From Paenibacillus rhizosphaerae (lineage in GTDB: Bacteria; Bacillota; Bacilli; Paenibacillales; Paenibacillaceae): 64,000 bases of DNA. How positions within the stretch are numbered: the first letter of the stretch is position 1; the number at the start of each line of letters is the position of its first letter. The stretch spans positions 62,001-126,000 of the forward strand of contig NZ_JACHXJ010000007.1 in the NCBI RefSeq assembly GCF_014192015.1. Direction: 5' to 3'. Both the position numbers and the translations under genes were made by a program. The notes beneath the pieces were generated by a model. That model was given only the letters and a program-made list of their open reading frames with translations, searched no databases and was not told where the DNA came from. This document shows positions 43,486 to 51,750 of this stretch, in pieces.

Positions 43486-43505
43486 GAGGGCGATCCGCCC
43501 TCTTT
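43486..43505 (+). terminator. Leader terminator 1 upstream of hflX
   Basis: GAGGGCG-ATC-CGCCCTC followed by TTTT. It lies 125 bases after the uORF stop with no gene in between, as expected of an attenuator. Confidence 0.75.
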
Positions 43506-43656
43506 TTGCTGTCTTCAGGCAGCCATAGGGCGTTCCTCATGCAATAACATAAAACCAGCCTGATTGGAGAATGCTTAGGACACCTTAAGCTTGACGGGCA
43601 ACTGTCATCGAGCAAGGGGGTTCTTCTTTTCCAGCGCTGTCATATCCGTTCGCTTT

Positions 43657-43686
43657 AAACCACAGGGTACAGCCTGCGGTTTTTTC
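43657..43686 (+). terminator. Leader terminator 2 upstream of hflX
   Basis: AAACC-A-CAGG, six-base loop, CCTG-C-GGTTT and a T-run, ending about 40 bases before the hflX ATG. No gene lies between it and terminator 1, so the leader holds two terminators in series. Confidence 0.7.
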
Positions 43687-43726
43687 GTTTCATCGAACCA
43701 TTCTAGCTAACTCGGAGGTAAAATAT

Positions 43727-44998
43727 ATGGAACCCATTCAACAAAAAGCGATACTGGTCGGCGTGAACCTGAACAACCAGTCCGATTTCGAATACTCCAT
43801 GGAGGAGCTCGGCAATTTGGCCGAAGCCTGCGAGGTGGAGGTCGTCGGGCAGCTGACGCAAAATATGGAGCGCGTCAACAAATCCCATTACATCGGGACC
43901 GGGAAAGTCGAGGAGCTGGGCGGCTTATTCCGGGGACTCGAGGCGAATCTGATCATTTTCAACGACGAGCTCTCACCGTCCCAGCTCCGCAACCTGGAAG
44001 CGGATCTCGAGTGCAAGGTTATTGACCGGACGATCCTGATTTTAGATATTTTCGAAAAAAGGGCCAAAACGCGGGAAGCCCAGCTTCAAGTGGAGGTCGC
44101 TCAGCTGCAGTATATGCTGCCGCGCCTCGTAGGCCTGCGCGAGTCCCTCGGACGGCAGGGCGGCGGCGTTGGCATGCACAACCGCGGCTCAGGCGAGACC
44201 CGGCTGGAGCTGGATCGCCGCCGGATCGAGGAGAAGATCAGCGCCTTGAATAAGGAGCTGGAATCGCTGGTATTTCAGCGGCAGACGCAGCGGAAGCAGC
44301 GGAAGAAAAACGAGCTTCCGGTCGTGTCGCTGGTCGGATATACGAATGCGGGCAAATCGACGATCATGAATGCCATGCTGGAGACCTATGCTGCGGCCGG
44401 GTCGACCGGCGAGAAGGCGGTATTCGAGAAGGATATGCTGTTCGCCACGCTGGAAACGTCCGTGCGGAGCATACAGCTGGAGGATCATAAGTCCTTTCTG
44501 CTCACCGACACGGTCGGGTTTGTCAGCAAGCTGCCTCACCATCTCGTCAAGGCGTTCCGATCGACGCTGGAGGAAGTGTCCGAGGCAGACCTGCTCATCC
44601 ATGTCGTGGATTACTCGAACCCGAAGTACGAACAGTTGATCCAAATTACGGAGAACACGCTGAAGGACATCGGCGTAACGGACATTCCCACCATCTTTGC
44701 TTATAACAAATGCGATCTGGCGGGCGTGGACATTCCAAAGGTCAAGGAGAAAAGCGTCTATTTGGCAGCCAAGCCAAGAATCGGTATGACCGAGCTGGTG
44801 GATCTGATCCGCAGCTCCGTGTTCAAAGATTACGTCACCTGCGAAATGCTGATCCCGTATGACCGGGGCCAGGTGGTTTCCTATTTGAACGAGCATGCCA
44901 GCATCCACGCAACCGAGTATGAAAATGAAGGTACACGGCTCTCGCTGGAATGCCGGCTTCAGGACTTTGAGAAATATCGCGAATACGTTATAGAATAA
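43727..44998 (+). CDS. hflX: Ribosome-splitting GTPase HflX
   Basis: 423 residues. The N-terminal HflX domain (about 25-160, SHYIGTGKVEEL...FNDELSPSQLRNLE) and a coiled-coil arm (VGLRESLGRQGGGVGMHNRGSGETRLELDRRRIE) precede the G domain: G1 GYTNAGKST at 204-212, G3 DTVGF, G4 NKCD. HflX splits stalled or stressed 70S ribosomes, and Listeria HflX homologues give lincosamide and macrolide resistance under antibiotic-induced attenuation. CGGAGG precedes the ATG. The long leader with an uORF and two terminators suggests similar control here. A very strong terminator follows. Confidence 0.95.
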   Translation: MEPIQQKAILVGVNLNNQSDFEYSMEELGNLAEACEVEVVGQLTQNMERVNKSHYIGTGKVEELGGLFRGLEANLIIFNDELSPSQLRNLEADLECKVIDRTILILDIFEKRAKTREAQLQVEVAQLQYMLPRLVGLRESLGRQGGGVGMHNRGSGETRLELDRRRIEEKISALNKELESLVFQRQTQRKQRKKNELPVVSLVGYTNAGKSTIMNAMLETYAAAGSTGEKAVFEKDMLFATLETSVRSIQLEDHKSFLLTDTVGFVSKLPHHLVKAFRSTLEEVSEADLLIHVVDYSNPKYEQLIQITENTLKDIGVTDIPTIFAYNKCDLAGVDIPKVKEKSVYLAAKPRIGMTELVDLIRSSVFKDYVTCEMLIPYDRGQVVSYLNEHASIHATEYENEGTRLSLECRLQDFEKYREYVIE

Positions 44999-45084
44999 TT
45001 TCGAGAAGTCTATCGACGTACTTTCATCCGGAGACAGACCGCATGGGTTCAGCTCCGCTGAAAAGTATGAATTCTAGAATCTAC

Positions 45085-45136
45085 AAAAAAACCTGCCGAT
45101 ACACGACAAACTGGTGTCGTGAATCGGCAGGTTTTT
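45085..45136. terminator. Strong terminator after hflX
   Basis: AAAAAACCTGCCGAT and CACGAC pair with GTCGTG and ATCGGCAGGTTTTTT, a stem of about 20 bp. The rest of the 44999-45321 gap shows no gene. Confidence 0.92.
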
Positions 45137-45321
45137 TGCTGCCTACCTATCGAATCGATGACCGCCTTGGCTGAACGCATCAACCGTTTGTAAGATTTTT
45201 CGCAGTTATACAAAATGCTGCATATTGGAACAGGCTAACGCCATATGATTTCTGCGTATGAGGAAGCCGAAGTGAGTTTGCTTTACCGGACATACAACTT
45301 GAAAAATAGGAGGTTAGTCTA

Positions 45322-45711
45322 TTGGAAATCCCAATCACAGGGTTGCTGTTTCATTCTGAAGGTTCCGGTTCCGAACATCATCACAGTCTGCTTATTACGT
45401 CGTGGGATGGAAGGCCGGTCAGGGTTCATGTTCATCCGATTTCAGGGGATACTTCGTTTGATGTGGGGCACTATCATCACTACGCCGGAACGACGGAACC
45501 CGCCCCCAGCGGCGTTCCCCATGTCCACCGTTATCATGTGGAAACATCCTTTAATGATCAGCATGTTCATTATATTCAAGGGACGACGGGACCGGCCATT
45601 CCTTTGCCGGGAGGCGGGCATTACCACGATTTTTCGGGTTACACGACCGTTAACGGCAGAATCCCGCATTCGCATCGGTACGGAGGCAGGACAGGGAACG
45701 AGGAGGAGTAA
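45322..45711 (+). CDS. YmaF family histidine-rich protein
   Basis: 129 residues with TTG start eight bases after AGGAGG (45308-45313). Repeated His-containing strands (HHHSLLITSWDG, HVHPISG, GHYHHYAGTT, HVHRYHVET, HYHDFSGYTT, HSHRYGG) match YmaF family proteins of Bacillus, which have unknown function; metal binding is plausible. No cysteines. It is convergent with the next gene, whose stop is only ten bases away. A longer frame overlapping it (45245-45895) is an artefact. Confidence 0.82.
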   Translation: MEIPITGLLFHSEGSGSEHHHSLLITSWDGRPVRVHVHPISGDTSFDVGHYHHYAGTTEPAPSGVPHVHRYHVETSFNDQHVHYIQGTTGPAIPLPGGGHYHDFSGYTTVNGRIPHSHRYGGRTGNEEE

Positions 45712-45721
45712 AGCCGATCCG

Positions 45722-47455
45722 TTATATTTTAACGATCTTCCACAGGCTCCCGGTTCCAGGCGTTGGGTTATGCTTACCCATCAGGCCAAAATCGACAAGG
45801 TAAAGCTCATTTCCTTCGGCATTAAATTTGACATCAATGGGCCGGATCGGCCCTTGTTTCGTAGATTCGCCATTTGGATTGGTCAGAAAGTCTGAAATTT
45901 GCCCGGTCTCCGGGTTGACTGAAACCACTTTGAATCCAGGTAGTTCTTCGGTTTTTTCAAAACCGGACTCTCCAAACTGAGCGACAAACAGCTCCCCTGG
46001 ACTGCCGAATTCAGCGTTCGTACAAATATCAAATTTCATGGAAGCGCTATGCGGCTGCAGACGGGCCAGCGGTTGGGCGGCGAGCGGTGGATGGTTGCGG
46101 ATAAGAAAGGTAGGCTTCGCTTGTTCCGCAGCATGAAAGTGGGGGAGAGTGACGGGCAAACCGCTAAACAATTCCGGAAATCCGTGCCACCCCCCAGGGG
46201 TGACCTCCCAAATTTTATCCCAATCCAGCCTGATTTGCCGGCTCCCCCGCGGATCCGCGCCATGGTCCGTTACGATCAGCTTCCCGTTCATTGGGGAAAA
46301 TCTTAGACCGAACGTATTCCGGAAGCCGTCTGCGACGATCTGCAGGTGGCTTCCGTCAGGATTACAGCGGTAGATGACCCCGTTAGCCAACAGCCGGCCT
46401 TGTACGATTTCCCCCTCTTTACTCGGAACTCCAAAGGCATGGTATGCGCCTGTTACTGCCGCCTCTGGCTGATCAGATAGCGGATCCCGGGAAATAAAAT
46501 TGGTGCCGGTCAATTCCAGGTCTCTGGCCGGCACATCGTGAAATTGCGGGTGATGCTTCAGGATCAGCATATTATCAAGTCCTACAACAGCCGAGTTCGT
46601 GGCCGTACCCACGGAAAAGTACAGTTTTCCGTCAGGGCCGAACAGAATGTCTCCGGTAAAATGGTCCCCGCATGTACGGAGCCCGCTGACAATCGTTTGC
46701 CTCGTGCCATTCGGCGATACTCGAATAATTTCTCCGCATCCGTCTGCCGGCTTTTCCCCTAAATTTCCTGCAGCTACATACAAATCCCCCTGATGCCAGG
46801 CAATGCCTGTCACAGGACCTCCGAAACCTGAAGCGATTTCTGTAAAGGATCCATCCGTTTCCAGTCGAAGCACGCGGCCGATTCCTGGTTCAGTCCCGTA
46901 GGCAAACCCGGCTTCGGCAACATAGACGGTTCCTTGCGGGTCAAATGTCATGACCGTCGGAAACGTTAGCCCCGTGGCGATCCGCGTTAACCGGTACCCC
47001 TTTTCCAATATGTAATCAGGCTTTTGCGTTTCATGTTGGGGTTTGAAAAGCTGACCAAAGGTCTCCTTTAATGCTGTTAGTGTATTGACCTGCGCCAGCT
47101 GAGATTTCATCAAGTCTTCGATCCCTAATCGATTCGAAGAAACCGGCAAAAAGTAATCGTGGTAGCTGATGTACTCCTGTAATAATTCATACTCCCGATG
47201 GTGGAGTTCTTTAATGCACTCCAGAACCGGATTATACCGAATATTCACCGTTGCAGAAGGGCTGGATATCCCCAGTGAAGCAGCGAGCTTCCTCAATGCA
47301 TCCAATTGCTTTTCCTGCTTGTTCAGCAATTCATCCAGCGGTGCCTGCAGCTTGGGAAACGGATTATTCTCCTGTAGATGCCGGTACAGAAAATAATTGA
47401 CCCATTCCCAGCGATACTGCTTTTGAACCATTCCCTGCGGAATATATTCGTTCAT
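45722..47455 (-). CDS. Beta-propeller sugar-dehydrogenase-like protein with helical N-domain
   Basis: 577 residues. The first ~140 are helical and ferritin-like in pattern (WVNYFLYRHLQ...KQEKQLDALRKLAASLGI...CIKELHHREYELLQEYISYHDYF). The remainder is a glucose/sorbosone dehydrogenase-like propeller (RIATGLTFPTVMTFDPQGTVYVAEAG, GPVTGIAWHQGDLYVAAGN, GDILFGPDGKLYFSVGT, NTFGLRFSPMNGKLIVTDHGAD). No signal peptide or cofactor gene is present, so PQQ dependence cannot be assumed. AGGAGGAG precedes ATG 47455; the frame remains open to 47590. This domain pairing is unusual. Confidence 0.85.
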   Translation of the reverse strand: MNEYIPQGMVQKQYRWEWVNYFLYRHLQENNPFPKLQAPLDELLNKQEKQLDALRKLAASLGISSPSATVNIRYNPVLECIKELHHREYELLQEYISYHDYFLPVSSNRLGIEDLMKSQLAQVNTLTALKETFGQLFKPQHETQKPDYILEKGYRLTRIATGLTFPTVMTFDPQGTVYVAEAGFAYGTEPGIGRVLRLETDGSFTEIASGFGGPVTGIAWHQGDLYVAAGNLGEKPADGCGEIIRVSPNGTRQTIVSGLRTCGDHFTGDILFGPDGKLYFSVGTATNSAVVGLDNMLILKHHPQFHDVPARDLELTGTNFISRDPLSDQPEAAVTGAYHAFGVPSKEGEIVQGRLLANGVIYRCNPDGSHLQIVADGFRNTFGLRFSPMNGKLIVTDHGADPRGSRQIRLDWDKIWEVTPGGWHGFPELFSGLPVTLPHFHAAEQAKPTFLIRNHPPLAAQPLARLQPHSASMKFDICTNAEFGSPGELFVAQFGESGFEKTEELPGFKVVSVNPETGQISDFLTNPNGESTKQGPIRPIDVKFNAEGNELYLVDFGLMGKHNPTPGTGSLWKIVKI

Positions 47456-47685
47456 TGATACACTCCTCCTAGATCCTCCTAAAGGAAAGTGGTGTTCAGG
47501 ATGTCGCTTGATTTTCAGACTAAGGCTTGTAATATATATTCCATTCCGGATTTCGATAGAAGGGTCATGGCTGAATGAAAAATGGGTCATTTCCCGGAAA
47601 ATATGTTGTCGGTTGATACAGGCAAAGAAAAGTTGAAGGGCGGCAGCCCCTTTTGCAGCAGGCTGTCAACAAAGGCTAATGCTAA

Positions 47686-47737
47686 AAAACAGCGGTGGAC
47701 TAGGACTGAAACTGAAGTCTTAGATTGCCGCTGTTTT
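47686..47737. terminator. Long hairpin in the gap before padR
   Basis: AAAACAGCGG and CCGCTGTTTT arms enclose further pairing (GACT/AGTC), with T-runs on both strands. No annotated gene ends here on either strand, so it may be a relic or belong to an unseen small RNA. The rest of 47456-47923 holds only promoters. Confidence 0.5.
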
Positions 47738-47874
47738 CAATTTTCGGAAGGGCTGAGCCGTTTAACCGTAAGAAAACTTCCGCTAAACGCGGTCCGTCAT
47801 TGATGAATATGCGCCGTTTCTTATTCTTCAAGCAACACATATTTTCGGCAAAGTATTTTTATTAACAAATTACC

Positions 47875-47903
47875 TTGACAGTCATAGTAGTATATCGTAT
47901 CAT
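47875..47903 (+). promoter_or_regulatory. Promoter of the padR-ABC operon
   Basis: TTGACA (47875-47880), exactly 17 bases, TATCAT (47898-47903): near-consensus. The spacer is AT-rich; no certain PadR operator was identified. Confidence 0.75.
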
Positions 47904-47923
47904 GCAGATATGGAGGTGATTGG

Positions 47924-48253
47924 ATGAGCGACAGCAAAATCACATCCGATCTTCTGCGAGGCCATACCGACACGATGATATTACGACTTTTATCCGAAGC
48001 CGACCGCTACGGTTACGAAATTGTGAAGCTGATTGCCGAGCGTTCGGGCGGCGAGTATGAATTAAAGGAAGCCACGATGTACTCCAGCGTTCGGCGGCTT
48101 GAAGGAGACGGAGATATCGAGTGGTATTGGGGCGATGAATCGCAGGGCGGACGACGCAAATATTTTCGGATGACCGGGAAGGGCAAGGCAACTTATGAAC
48201 ACAACAAAAGCAACTGGGAGTACGCTCAGCGCGTGCTTGAAAACTTAGTATAA
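47924..48253 (+). CDS. PadR family transcriptional regulator
   Basis: 109 residues, a short PadR winged helix: DLLRGHTDTMILRLLSEADRYGYEIVKLIAERSGGEYELKEATMYSSVRRLEGDGDI, then wing GGRRKYFRMT. GGAGGTG precedes ATG. It is first of a four-gene operon with a HAAS/pentapeptide protein and a two-part ABC exporter, which it most likely represses. The inducer is unknown; in such cassettes it is often an antimicrobial or envelope stress. Confidence 0.92.
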   Translation: MSDSKITSDLLRGHTDTMILRLLSEADRYGYEIVKLIAERSGGEYELKEATMYSSVRRLEGDGDIEWYWGDESQGGRRKYFRMTGKGKATYEHNKSNWEYAQRVLENLV

Positions 48254-48267
48254 GGAGAGATGATGGG

Positions 48268-49131
48268 ATGAATGAGAAATTGACGAACTATCTGAATGAG
48301 GCTTTTGCTGCATACGACGGGGTAAGAAGCGTCAGCGAATTGAAGGCGGACCTGCACTCCGATCTGCAGGAGCGGTTCCGTGAGCTGAAAGCCGAGGGCA
48401 GGGACGATGAAACGGCATTTGAGATGACCATTGACAGCATCGGCGACATTGAGCAAACCGTACTGGAGGTGGCAAACCTCTCCCGTTCGCTGGAGCGGCA
48501 GGTGCTGACCAACCTCAGCGCGAGCAACTTGGCGGACAGCGATTTTGCAGGCGTTACCGCACATAAAGGAAAATTTACATCAAGCACGCTGCGAGGTTCC
48601 GACTTCACGAATGCGGACTTGACCGGCAGCTCATTGAAGAGCAGCGACGTGAAGGATGCCCGTTTCGACGGGGCAAACCTGACCGACTGCAACCTGACCA
48701 CCCTGGACCTGGCGAATGCAAGCTTTAACCAATCTACACTTGTACGAACCAACTTCAGCAAGTCGTGGCTGGCCGGAGCCAAATTCGCAGGCGTCCACCT
48801 GACCGACGTTAAAATGACGATGACCGCTCTCACAAAAACCGTTTTTGAAAATTGTGTGTTCGACGGAGTGGACTTCACATCTTCCGATCTGACAGGGCAG
48901 CGTTTTGACGGTCAAATCTTCATTGGTGTCAAGTTCGACAGAGCGGGGTTGAAGGCAGTTTCGTTCAAGGGCGCGACGCTCAAAAACGTGTCTTTCCAAG
49001 GGTCCATGTTGTCCAAGAAATATTACCGTGCCATTAAAACGATCTGCTTTGACGGGGCAGCGATGGATAAGTTAACCTTTGCCGCACTTAAGGGCATGGA
49101 AGCCAATTTGTCAAAAGTTACGGTGATCTAA
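48268..49131 (+). CDS. HAAS-domain protein with pentapeptide repeats
   Basis: 287 residues. The first ~80 (MNEKLTNYLNEAFAAYDGVRSVSELKADLHSDLQ...IGDIEQTVLEVANL, quoted in parts) match the HAAS/DUF1700-type domain that accompanies PadR regulators. The rest is a pentapeptide-repeat beta-helix with A(D/N)L/F units (FTNADLTGSSL, RFDGANLTDCNL, DLANASF, DLTGQRFDG). Typical HAAS proteins carry membrane helices here; this one has a repeat helix instead. It sits 14 bases after padR and 16 before the ABC ATPase gene. Possible adaptor between regulator and exporter, or a DNA-mimic protective protein; neither is proved. Confidence 0.85.
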   Translation: MNEKLTNYLNEAFAAYDGVRSVSELKADLHSDLQERFRELKAEGRDDETAFEMTIDSIGDIEQTVLEVANLSRSLERQVLTNLSASNLADSDFAGVTAHKGKFTSSTLRGSDFTNADLTGSSLKSSDVKDARFDGANLTDCNLTTLDLANASFNQSTLVRTNFSKSWLAGAKFAGVHLTDVKMTMTALTKTVFENCVFDGVDFTSSDLTGQRFDGQIFIGVKFDRAGLKAVSFKGATLKNVSFQGSMLSKKYYRAIKTICFDGAAMDKLTFAALKGMEANLSKVTVI

Positions 49132-49147
49132 AAAGGAGGAGAGGAAT

Positions 49148-49897
49148 ATGCCAAACAAGTCGATTCAAGTTAAAGGACTGCAAAAATCCTACAAGCAGCA
49201 GCAGGTCCTAAAAGGTGTGGATTTAGAGGTGGATCAGGGAAGCATTTTCGCCCTGCTCGGCTCCAATGGGGCGGGAAAGACGACAACCGTAAAAATCCTT
49301 ACCACGCTGCTTAAGCCTGACGGCGGAACCGCCACCGTCAACGGATTCGATGTCGCCTCAAAGCCGGACCATGTACGGCAGTCGATCAGTTTGACCGGTC
49401 AGTTTGCCGCCGTGGACGAGAATTTGACCGGGCAGGAAAATCTCATCATGATCGCCAAGCTGCGCCATCTCACAGCTCCGCGTGTGATTGCACGCGATTT
49501 GCTTCTCCGCTTTGGCTTAACGGATGCCGCGAACCGGAGAGTATCCGCTTATTCGGGAGGCATGCGCCGCAGGCTCGACCTCGCCATGAGCCTGATCGGA
49601 AAACCGCAGATCATTTTCCTTGACGAGCCGACGACCGGGCTTGATCCCGAGGCGCGCATCGAGGTCTGGAAGATCGTCAAAGAACTTGCCGACGGCGGCA
49701 CAACGGTATTCCTGACCACGCAGTATTTGGAGGAAGCTGAACAGCTTGCCGATCGAATCGCCATTTTGCATGAAGGCAAGATTATTGCGGGCGGCACGCT
49801 CGCGGAGCTGAAAATGCTGTTCCCGCCTGCAAAGGTGGAGTATGTTGAAAAGCAGCCGTCATTGGAAGAAATATTTCTTGCCATCGTTGGCAAATAG
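49148..49897 (+). CDS. ABC transporter ATP-binding protein (DrrA type)
   Basis: 249 residues with Walker A GSNGAGKTTT, Q-loop LTGQ, signature YSGGMRRRLDLAMSL, Walker B IIFLDEPTTGLDPEAR and H-loop-like TTQYLEEAEQLAD. The class is the daunorubicin-resistance/ABC-2 exporter ATPase. The C-terminal extension is short. Pairs with the permease 12 bases downstream to export a drug, lipid or peptide; energy comes from ATP at the inner face of the membrane. Confidence 0.93.
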   Translation: MPNKSIQVKGLQKSYKQQQVLKGVDLEVDQGSIFALLGSNGAGKTTTVKILTTLLKPDGGTATVNGFDVASKPDHVRQSISLTGQFAAVDENLTGQENLIMIAKLRHLTAPRVIARDLLLRFGLTDAANRRVSAYSGGMRRRLDLAMSLIGKPQIIFLDEPTTGLDPEARIEVWKIVKELADGGTTVFLTTQYLEEAEQLADRIAILHEGKIIAGGTLAELKMLFPPAKVEYVEKQPSLEEIFLAIVGK

Positions 49898-49909
49898 GAG
49901 GAGAAGTAA

Positions 49910-50677
49910 ATGGAAGCGGTAAAAAAGCACTACTTCAGCGATATGGGTGTCATGCTCGGACGTTCCATGCGCCATATTTTCCGCAGCTGGGACACGATCA
50001 TTACGGTCACGATTATGCCAATCGCATTTATGCTGCTGTTCGTTTATGTGTTCGGAGGCGCCATTCAAACCGGCACGGATAACTATGTGAATTATTTGCT
50101 GCCCGGCATTTTGCTTATTGCGATTGCAAGCGGTATTTCATATACGGCTTACCGCCTGTTTATCGATGTGCAGCGGGGCATATTTGAGCGGTTCCACTCC
50201 ATGCCGATCGCACGTTCCACCATGCTGTGGGGACATGTGATCAGCTCGCTGGTATCCAACGCCATATCGGTGGTTGTCATCATTCTCGTTGCGCTCGTCA
50301 TGGGTTTTCGTTCGTCGGCAGGCTTGCTGCCATGGCTTGCCGTTGCCGGCATACTGATGCTGTTTACACTGGCGCTAACATGGGTCGCGGCGATTGCCGG
50401 ATTGTCCGCCAAATCCGTGGATGGCGCAAGCGCCTTTTCCTATCCGATTATCTTCCTTCCGTTTATCAGCTCCGCGTTTGTGCCGACCGATTCGATGCCC
50501 CGGGTCGTTCGGGCCTTTGCCGACAACCAGCCGGTGACCTCGATCGTGGAAGCGATCCGTTCGCTGTTGTCAGGTCAGCCGGTGGGCAACGATATATGGG
50601 TCGCCCTTGCATGGTGCGTCGGAATCATGCTCGTGGCATATGCCTTTGCAATGAGGGCGTATAAAAAGCGGGTGTGA
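49910..50677 (+). CDS. ABC-2 type permease
   Basis: 255 residues with six predicted membrane helices, starting after a cytoplasmic N-terminus (MEAVKKHYFSDMGVMLGRSMRHIFRSWDT). Typical ABC-2 features are the amphipathic start, the re-entrant FERFHSMPIARSTMLWGH segment and the LPFISSAFVPTDSMP loop. GGAGGAG precedes the ATG. It partners the DrrA-type ATPase and ends the padR operon. Confidence 0.93.
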   Translation: MEAVKKHYFSDMGVMLGRSMRHIFRSWDTIITVTIMPIAFMLLFVYVFGGAIQTGTDNYVNYLLPGILLIAIASGISYTAYRLFIDVQRGIFERFHSMPIARSTMLWGHVISSLVSNAISVVVIILVALVMGFRSSAGLLPWLAVAGILMLFTLALTWVAAIAGLSAKSVDGASAFSYPIIFLPFISSAFVPTDSMPRVVRAFADNQPVTSIVEAIRSLLSGQPVGNDIWVALAWCVGIMLVAYAFAMRAYKKRV

Positions 50678-50743
50678 ATTCGTACGACAACATTTTGTAC
50701 AGAAGTGAACAGGGAAGGGCCATTCCCTTGGGAGAATAAATCA

Positions 50744-50776
50744 AAAGGAGACTCTCTAATGAGGGCTCCTTTATTT
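50744..50776 (+). terminator. Terminator of the padR-ABC operon
   Basis: AAAGGAG-A-CTCTC, loop TAAT, GAGGG-CTCCTTT, then ATTTCG: an imperfect stem of about 12 bp. Confidence 0.7.
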
Positions 50777-50920
50777 CGTTATCCGCGAATCCGGCTTTGT
50801 TTGCCTATACCCCATTTAGGGTAAAAAGTGTAAATAAACAAAAGCTGCCGTTCAACGGATAATGCACCATGATCAGGGAATATTAGGCAGTGGACATGAA
50901 GACAGCGGGGTGAATGTGCA

Positions 50921-51727
50921 ATGAAGGAAATACCGGAGCAGCATGTTAAGCTGCATGGGTTTAACAACTTGACGAAGTCGCTCAGCTTTAATATGTACGA
51001 TATCTGCTATACGCGGACCAAAGAAGAGCGCGAGGCTTACCTGGAATACATCGATGAGCAGTATAATGCGGAGCGTCTGACGACGATTCTGAAGACGGTG
51101 TCGGATATTATCGGGGCTCACGTGCTGAATATAGCCAAACAGGATTACGTGCCGCAGGGGGCAAGCGTGACGATTCTTGTCTCCGAAGGGCCGGTGGTGG
51201 AGGTCCCGCAGGAATCCTATTCCGAATCACCCGGGCCGCTGCCGGATTCAGTCGTCATGGCTTTAGATAAAAGCCATATTACGGTTCATACGTACCCGGA
51301 GTTCCACCCGGACGAGGGCATCAGCACCTTCCGGGCCGATATCGACGTATCGACCTGCGGGGAAATTTCGCCGCTGAAGGCACTGAACTATCTCATTCAT
51401 TCTTTTGACACGGATATTATGACCATCGACTACCGGGTTCGCGGATTTACGCGGGATATTAGCGGCCATAAGCTGTTCATCGACCACGATATCAATTCGA
51501 TCCAGAACTATATCCCGGATGAGGTCAAGGATATGTACGACATGATCGACGTGAATGTGTATCAGGAGCATATTTTTCACACCAAATGCAAGCTGCGGGA
51601 ATTTGACCTGGACAATTACTTGTTCGGCTATACGAAGGATACGCTGAGCGAAAGTGAGCAGGAAGAAATCACGGAGCGGATTACGCTGGAAATGGACGAG
51701 ATTTATTACGGCAAAAACTTGGTTTGA
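50921..51727 (+). CDS. speD: S-adenosylmethionine decarboxylase proenzyme (E. coli type)
   Basis: 268-residue proenzyme that self-cleaves to give a pyruvoyl group and decarboxylates AdoMet for spermidine synthesis. Cleavage is expected between Lys117 and Ser118 in LDKSHITVHTYPE. Long stretches (STCGEISPLKALNYLIH, TIDYRVRGFTRD, DHDINSIQNY, DVNVYQEHIFHTK) match the ~264-residue enterobacterial SpeD rather than the ~125-residue SpeH of Bacillus. The start lies close after a GCGGGGTG-type site, which is weak. No other polyamine gene is adjacent. Confidence 0.94.
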   Translation: MKEIPEQHVKLHGFNNLTKSLSFNMYDICYTRTKEEREAYLEYIDEQYNAERLTTILKTVSDIIGAHVLNIAKQDYVPQGASVTILVSEGPVVEVPQESYSESPGPLPDSVVMALDKSHITVHTYPEFHPDEGISTFRADIDVSTCGEISPLKALNYLIHSFDTDIMTIDYRVRGFTRDISGHKLFIDHDINSIQNYIPDEVKDMYDMIDVNVYQEHIFHTKCKLREFDLDNYLFGYTKDTLSESEQEEITERITLEMDEIYYGKNLV

Positions 51728-51750
51728 GGCAGATGGATAAGAAATAGCTT

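Larger units (their letters stand above)
43292..43505 (+). promoter_or_regulatory. hflX leader, candidate ribosome-stalling attenuator
   Basis: TATAAT (43292-43297) is a possible -10, though it would put the start point inside the uORF ribosome site, so the true promoter may lie further upstream. After the uORF stop come AGTGCTCAAA (43368-43377), a 7-bp hairpin GCTCTGC-N6-GCGGAGC, and GTGTGCTCA (43448-43456) facing TGAGTATGC (43462-43470). The two GTGCTCA copies can pair with the same TGAGTAT arm, so alternative folds exist. A terminator ends the block. Copy 1 starts seven bases past the uORF stop, where a stalled ribosome would hide it. Confidence 0.6.

Noticed and set aside
45245..45895. 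216-codon forward open frame overlapping ymaF
   Set aside because: The overlapping frame from TTG 45322 has an excellent AGGAGG and the His-rich YmaF pattern; the longer frame has neither and runs into the convergent gene.
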